Assembly (NCBI RefSeq): GCF_018320785.1
Contig: NC_054872.1
Location: forward strand, 39,916,551 to 39,980,550
Direction of reading: 5' to 3'
Origin: Cheilinus undulatus
Taxonomy: Eukaryota > Chordata > Actinopteri > Labriformes > Labridae
DNA length: 64,000 nt
Shown here: one piece after another, positions 62,151 through 64,000 of the stretch
Numbering within the stretch: position 1 is the first letter of the stretch
How the letters are laid out: every line of letters begins with the position of its first letter
Position numbers and translations under genes: made by a program
The notes under the pieces: model-generated
Database searches by the model: none
What the model saw: the letters and a program-made list of their open reading frames with translations, nothing else
What the model was told of the DNA's origin: nothing

Positions 62151-64000
62151 TCTGTCTTCAAGTGCAAAGAGGCGGGTCACTAAGACCTCTGCAGCAATTC
62201 AAACTCCTTTAAAGGGTCCATAGTTCAAAGAATACAAGTGTTTGTCTCCACCTCTAATGAGTCGGCTTTGTTTGATCATTAGAAAACAGACCACTCCCCC
62301 CTGAGACTTTTCTGTATTATAATGTGAAGAGAAATATTCAACAAACATTAAGTGAAATCAGTTTTAGATAAACATGCATAACTTTACCTTTGCCACTATT
62401 CATCTTTCCATACTTGTGATGACCTACTTACACTCAAGTGACGGAGTAGTGATAACTCAGTATCAGGAGTCAATCATTTACCTGTTTATTCAACTTTCTG
62501 TGGAACTCTTATTTCTGTAGCTGTGAAATAAAGGTTTGGTTTGGAGGTTTACTTCACACAGAGGTAGAAAGAAATGAACACATTTGGTTGTTGGGACTTT
62601 GAGGAAATGACCAACAGCATGAGAGTGACTCACACACTGTCATGTGTTGTCTCTCTGATACTTGCTGAAGTCTTTCTTTCCCTGACAAACAACACTGCCA
62701 CCACCTGAATGATCATCTGATGTTTTTTACATAACCTAGGTTTGAAACCTATAATTAACCAGCAAAGTTATGTTTTGAGACATTAATTCTAAGAAGTGAA
62801 TTAATAGAATAGGTGTAGATGACACTGAAGTAGGGAACAGTATGGGAAAGCATGAAAATGAAGTCATACTAGCAGAGGAACAATGAAAACCCCAACTTCC
62901 CCATCTTTTCCTCCTACCTATCCTTCTTTCTGTCTGCAGTGAGACAGCAGGGTTGCAGACATGCATGTGGACACTGGCTTTCTGTTGTTCCCTCTGCTTT
63001 TTGGTAAGCATTTAATTTCGTTTTATCAATTTTTAAACCTCATTGTTCTTTGATTTATGTATGAGTATAAGTTGTTATTCCCTGCATCATGGCTTTATCT
63101 CACACAGCAATTTTGTTTCTTGAGTAAGTCTCTTGTAGAATATGTTTTTAAGGATAACAAATTTGCAGATGAGGATACTTTCAATGGTTGTTACTTAAAC
63201 TTTAAATCCTTTTTGTCTTGAAATAGAGAAATATGGAAAAAATGCACATGAAAATATTCAGATATGGATGTTTTTTAAAAAATAACTGGAGTGGAGTGGA
63301 GTAGATATCCAGAGTTAAAAGGGCAGATTGTCGTCTTCCCCTTTCTAAATTTAATTCAGTTGTGAAACCTTTCTGGGTCATTTAATGCAGACATTGCAGA
63401 GTTGCAACGTAATACAGCTGTCTCAACCCAGAATCTGATCAAATTGATCTTTACATTACTGCTCGAGAAAATCTCAAGGAATAAATTCAACCTACAAGTC
63501 CAAAACTACAAAAAGTTTGTTTGTCAGCTTCTAGTGTTCATGAAAATATGTTTGAATAAAATTAGCTTTCCTATTTGTTTTATTGAATTTAGCACTAGCA
63601 GTCGTTTTTTTCAGTCACAACACAAACTCCAAACGTTCTGCACAGTTTCAACATTTTAATTTCACATATTGAGTAAGCAGAAATATTGATTCAATTCAAA
63701 GCCAAACCTATAAAATGCCAAAGTAGAGAAAATAAAATTTTTGCAGTGGATCCGTGTTTTCTCCTCCAAAATTTGAATAATAAGTTCATTTTTTCATTTA
63801 AGAAGTCATATGTCCATATTTTCTAGATTCCGCTTACACAAAGAAAATATTCTCAGACTATTTTTATTATAATTTTGTTGATTATGGCTTACAGCTCACA
63901 AAAAATATAAAATTCACTTTCTCAAAATATTAGAATATCTAAAAACACCAACCAAAAAAAGATTTATAACACAGAAATGGTGACCTTCTGGAAAAATCTG
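62151..64000. other. Upstream region of the NLR gene, nothing recognised
   Basis: AT-rich. No exon, RNA gene or named repeat is seen up to the end of the window. Confidence 0.45.

Overview
This is vertebrate nuclear DNA, almost certainly from a ray-finned (percomorph-type) teleost. It is AT-rich, its genes are split by GT-AG introns, and it is full of fish-type repeats (Tc1 elements, L2 and Tx1/L1 LINEs, hAT relics, fold-back MITEs). It is an immune-receptor neighbourhood. On the minus strand lie three tandem Siglec/CD22-like immunoglobulin receptor genes (coding spans about 1039-5261, 7221-12013 and 39467-43804), a partial lens-membrane gene lim2 (34426-35291) and a CARD-NACHT-LRR NOD-like receptor (53100-61925). 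On the plus strand is an intact free fatty acid receptor, ffar2-like (31062-31940). From memory, human CD22 and MAG lie next to the FFAR genes, and LIM2 lies near the CD33-related SIGLEC cluster, so this gene set supports the CD22/Siglec reading of the Ig genes.

Layout. 1-1038: 3' flank of Siglec-like gene 1. 1039-5.8 kb: gene 1 with an L2 LINE in its fourth coding intron. 7.2-14.5 kb: Siglec-like gene 2 and its 5' exon. 14.9-20 kb: a Tc1 end, a 33-bp minisatellite and the relic 3' flank of a further Siglec copy. 20.3-24.1 kb: a Tx1/L1 LINE split by a nearly intact Tc1 element, then a second LINE. 24.1-31 kb: palindromes, a hAT relic, MITEs and LINE tails. 31-35.3 kb: ffar2-like, a second Tc1 inside a MITE, and lim2. 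35.6-39.1 kb: transposon relics and a strong hairpin. 39.5-48.8 kb: Siglec-like gene 3, whose first intron holds a nest of transposable elements four levels deep. 49-52.6 kb: LINE tail and hAT-type MITE. 53-62.1 kb: the NLR gene. 62.2-64 kb: nothing recognised.

How the genes may work together. Genes 1 and 3 read as complete receptors of 390 and 395 residues: signal peptide, a Siglec-type V-set domain with the F-strand arginine, two C2-set domains, one uncharged membrane segment and a short tail. Both tails carry YMNI and YDVI separated by exactly eight residues. That spacing fits the ITAM consensus, so the tails may signal activation without an adaptor. Gene 2 has the same ectodomain plan but a long tail with a VIYADV ITIM, and its V-to-C2 splice phases do not match. 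Together this looks like a paired activating/inhibitory Siglec family. Each gene has a GAGGAAGT (PU.1-type) box just upstream of a non-coding first exon, which suggests myeloid or B-cell expression. This ITAM-bearing Siglec arrangement is my main candidate for something not well described. I saw no LTR retrovirus, Polinton or other capsid-bearing element, and no tRNA, rRNA or CRISPR array.
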